A stretch of DNA of 64,000 bases from Deferribacteres bacterium (GTDB lineage: Bacteria > Zhuqueibacterota > Zhuqueibacteria > Zhuqueibacterales > Geothermadaptataceae): positions 372,001 to 436,000 of the forward strand of contig JACKDF010000004.1 in NCBI GenBank assembly GCA_020633655.1, given 5' to 3'. Positions 61,833-64,000 of this stretch are shown piece by piece (position 1 is the stretch's first letter; each line of letters begins with the position of its first letter). Under the pieces are notes generated by a model. The model saw only the letters and a program-made list of their open reading frames with translations, searched no databases and had not been told where the DNA came from. Made by a program: the position numbers and the translations under genes.

Positions 61833-64000
61833 ATGCGAGTTAAAAAACTGATTCAATACAGGAGAAATCTCGTGTTATCGTCAAAAAGAATAAAGAATAC
61901 CTTACAAATTGCAGTGTTCGGCATAATACTGCTGGGTGGTTCTATAGATAATCTGCAAGCCCAGTTGCCGGGTACGCAATTCGATCCTCACCCAATGCAC
62001 TGGGCTCGCTATTGGGCACGGGGACTATTCGACCGGAACCTGGTTTACCTGCCCATGTGGAATATTGGTAACCTGGGTGATGCCGGATTAACCCCGGGTG
62101 AAGGATTAAGCTGGCCTGGAAGTACCTCAGGTGCCGGTTTGAATTATGGTGGTACATTCAACTTTTATATTGGTGCCTACGTTACAGATATGACGCCATA
62201 CAGAAGTAAAGTCGTACCCGAGGATCGGGATGGTATCCAATTCCCAATCCTCACAGATACGCACCTTGCTCACGTAAGTACTTCTGCCGTAGCCGCGCAA
62301 TCTAAAAACCGCGACCACCAGCAAATTTGGGCACCCCTTCCTGGTTATTTTAATGATGGATATTATGGATTCATCTGGGGAATAAATGAGGATACGAATA
62401 AAGACGGGGCATTAACCCCGGATGAAGATGTGAATTATAATGGTATTCTCGATTTAAACCTGGATCCACCGGAAAGTATTCTTAAGCAAATGGCAATCAG
62501 TACAGACAAGAGAACCTGGCCCATGTATTGGCCTGGCGGATCTTATATTAAAGATACACGACCACCTGCAGGCAGACCACCTCGGACCACCGAGCCTGGA
62601 TTACGTGAAGGTCGCTGGAATGGTGAATATAAATCAGCTGCAATCGCCGACCAGGAAACGCTTTATATGATGGATGACCATGAAAATGACGCCTGGAATG
62701 AATATTGGGAAGGAGAATATTTTCCATTTGTAAACCCCGACGGAACACCCGATACAACCACGTGGAAAGATGGAGGTATGTTGGGCGCAGGTATCGAAGT
62801 TGAAGCGCGTTCCTATGCATGGTTCCATCCACTTGCCGAGGACCTGGTCGTTTCCGTTTACCGTGTGCGCAATTACAGTGATCATACTTTGAATAGGGTT
62901 GTTACCGGAATGTATGCCGATGCAAACGTTGGTCGCTCTGGTTACAATGCTGCTGACTACAAAGTTGCTGAATTCGGTGCCACAGATGAAGGGCGCCTTG
63001 AATTTGATATTTTATACCAATGGCAGAAATTTCCTGACGAATTGGATACATACAAAAAAATTGGTGTGTTCGGATTTGCCTTCCTCGAAAGTCCTGGAAT
63101 TGAATACAACGGTGAAGACGATGACCGTGATGGCATCATTGATGAATCCTTGAGCGATGGTATTGATAATGACCATGATTGGCGTCCTTTTGCTGATACT
63201 GGTCTTCCCGATATTCCGGGTACAGAAGGAAATGGTAAATGGGATACGGAAGATACGAATCTTAATGGTGCTCTTGACCCTGGTGAAGACATAAACAAAA
63301 ACGACCGACTCGATTACGAAGAAGTAAATGATGACCGGGGTAGTGATGGTATTGGTCCGGATGAAAATAGCTGGCCTGGTCCTGATCCGAACGGTTCTGA
63401 GACCAATGGCATTGTTGATCCGGGTGAACCCAATTTCGACTCCACGGATATCGATGAGGCGGATCAAGCCGGTTTGAAACACGTTTATGTCTATGAAACC
63501 AATAAAGATCTGAAAGACGATAAAAAGTTCTGGACAAAATATCTGGCGCAGGAAGGCACTGAAGTTCAGGATACCGATGAAGGTATTTCGTTTACATTCG
63601 GGGCAAAAAATGTGCGTCTCGAAACGATTAATGAACTTGAAGAAGCAAACAGACCTTCCTGGAAACGATTTGCTATCGCTTTGATTATGGGTGGTGATAA
63701 TGATGATGCGGTGCGTAACAAATCAACCATGCAGAGCATTTATAATAATAATTATCGCTTTCTTACACCTCCATTACAACCAACCCTGATCGCGAATGCC
63801 TTTGATGGTGTCATCCGGCTTTACTGGGATAAGGAAGCCGAAAAATCCCTCGATCCTTTTTATGGCGAAGACTTCAATGGGTATCGCCTCTACAAAAGTA
63901 CCGATCCGAAATTTCTCGATTTGAAAACTATCTCCGACGCCTTTGGTAATGTCCTGCTGTTTAAACCAATTGAGATTTTCGACAAAGCGGACGGCCTCAA
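61833..64000 (+). CDS. Large secreted EF-hand-rich protein (partial, runs off the window)
   Basis: The frame from ATG 61833 stays open to the end of the window (722 codons). It has a long basic N-terminus, then a signal core (IAVFGIILLGGSIDNLQAQ). Several acidic calcium-binding-type loops follow, for example 'DTNKDGALTPDED' (near residue 190) and 'DTNLNGALDPGEDINKNDRLDYEE' (near 475), as in dockerin or thrombospondin-type repeats. Near the end 'TLIANAFDGVIRLYWDKEAE' begins an FN3-like region. I know of no assigned function, but such proteins are common after TonB/PorV genes in FCB lineages. A T9SS tail would be expected downstream but is not visible. Confidence 0.85.
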   Translation, partial: MRVKKLIQYRRNLVLSSKRIKNTLQIAVFGIILLGGSIDNLQAQLPGTQFDPHPMHWARYWARGLFDRNLVYLPMWNIGNLGDAGLTPGEGLSWPGSTSGAGLNYGGTFNFYIGAYVTDMTPYRSKVVPEDRDGIQFPILTDTHLAHVSTSAVAAQSKNRDHQQIWAPLPGYFNDGYYGFIWGINEDTNKDGALTPDEDVNYNGILDLNLDPPESILKQMAISTDKRTWPMYWPGGSYIKDTRPPAGRPPRTTEPGLREGRWNGEYKSAAIADQETLYMMDDHENDAWNEYWEGEYFPFVNPDGTPDTTTWKDGGMLGAGIEVEARSYAWFHPLAEDLVVSVYRVRNYSDHTLNRVVTGMYADANVGRSGYNAADYKVAEFGATDEGRLEFDILYQWQKFPDELDTYKKIGVFGFAFLESPGIEYNGEDDDRDGIIDESLSDGIDNDHDWRPFADTGLPDIPGTEGNGKWDTEDTNLNGALDPGEDINKNDRLDYEEVNDDRGSDGIGPDENSWPGPDPNGSETNGIVDPGEPNFDSTDIDEADQAGLKHVYVYETNKDLKDDKKFWTKYLAQEGTEVQDTDEGISFTFGAKNVRLETINELEEANRPSWKRFAIALIMGGDNDDAVRNKSTMQSIYNNNYRFLTPPLQPTLIANAFDGVIRLYWDKEAEKSLDPFYGEDFNGYRLYKSTDPKFLDLKTISDAFGNVLLFKPIEIFDKADGL

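Noticed and set aside
62957..63482. Minus-strand frames over the EF-hand-rich gene
   Set aside because: Produced by the repetitive aspartate/glycine codons of the sense strand; the plus frame from 61833 is continuously open.

Overview
The window is bacterial, from a flagellated diderm of the FCB group. P- and L-ring genes (flgI, flgH), a TonB-dependent receptor, a PorV/PorQ-family protein and two proteins ending in Type IX secretion (Por) sorting signals of the 'NYPNPFNP' kind point to FCB. The combination of T9SS tails, a full flagellum and EF-hand-rich secreted proteins suggests a Calditrichota/KSB1-like lineage, but the phylum is an inference. No tRNA, rRNA, CRISPR array or recognisable insertion sequence was seen.

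1-22.8 kb is a flagellar gene block. It holds export-apparatus genes (fliQ end, fliR, flhB, flhA), placement and number regulators (flhF, flhG), sigma-28 (fliA), and several poorly known motility-associated genes: a small basic protein, an HDOD protein, a TPR/transmembrane/HTH fusion, a FliK-like protein and a FlhB C-terminal paralogue. A partner-switching/two-component module follows (RsbW-like kinase, STAS antagonist, GAF, REC-PAS-DHp). Then come rod, ring and hook-junction genes (flgF-G-A-H-I-J-N-K-L) and the fliW-csrA translational switch. Strong sigma-54-type sites lie in the fliQ-fliR gap and before flgF.

23-42.3 kb is a glycan island directly behind the flagellar genes, with a sigma-28-like site in front. 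It encodes a 1,233-residue triple glycosyltransferase and, in pathway order, Gmd, a ColD-like His-type PLP dehydratase and a ColC/GMER-like reductase, which together suggest a GDP-3,6-dideoxyhexose such as colitose. A Maf (DUF115)-like protein, a second PLP aminotransferase, a B12-type radical SAM enzyme and a GT8-like transferase follow. Next is a tight GAPDH-like / CMP-sugar synthetase / FAH-fold / 2-hydroxyacid dehydrogenase block, and finally two GT2-TPR proteins, one apparently catalytically dead. The most economical reading is a flagellin or cell-surface glycosylation system that makes at least two activated sugars, one of them (CMP-linked) of unknown identity.

42.4-47.3 kb is a mixed stretch: a small surface protein gene broken by an in-frame stop, a palindromic MITE-like element, a small membrane protein, an MrfA/YprA-type helicase and an orphan hutI.

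47.3-64 kb encodes secreted and outer-membrane functions: a sigma-54-type promoter before a small exported protein and an M6 metalloprotease with a T9SS tail, a second T9SS cargo sharing an 'ELPPxPP' module with it, PEGA and NHL-repeat proteins, a DUF1080 protein, and a TonB receptor / PorV-like / EF-hand-rich operon that runs off the end of the window. Several intergenic spaces carry palindromic dispersed repeats.
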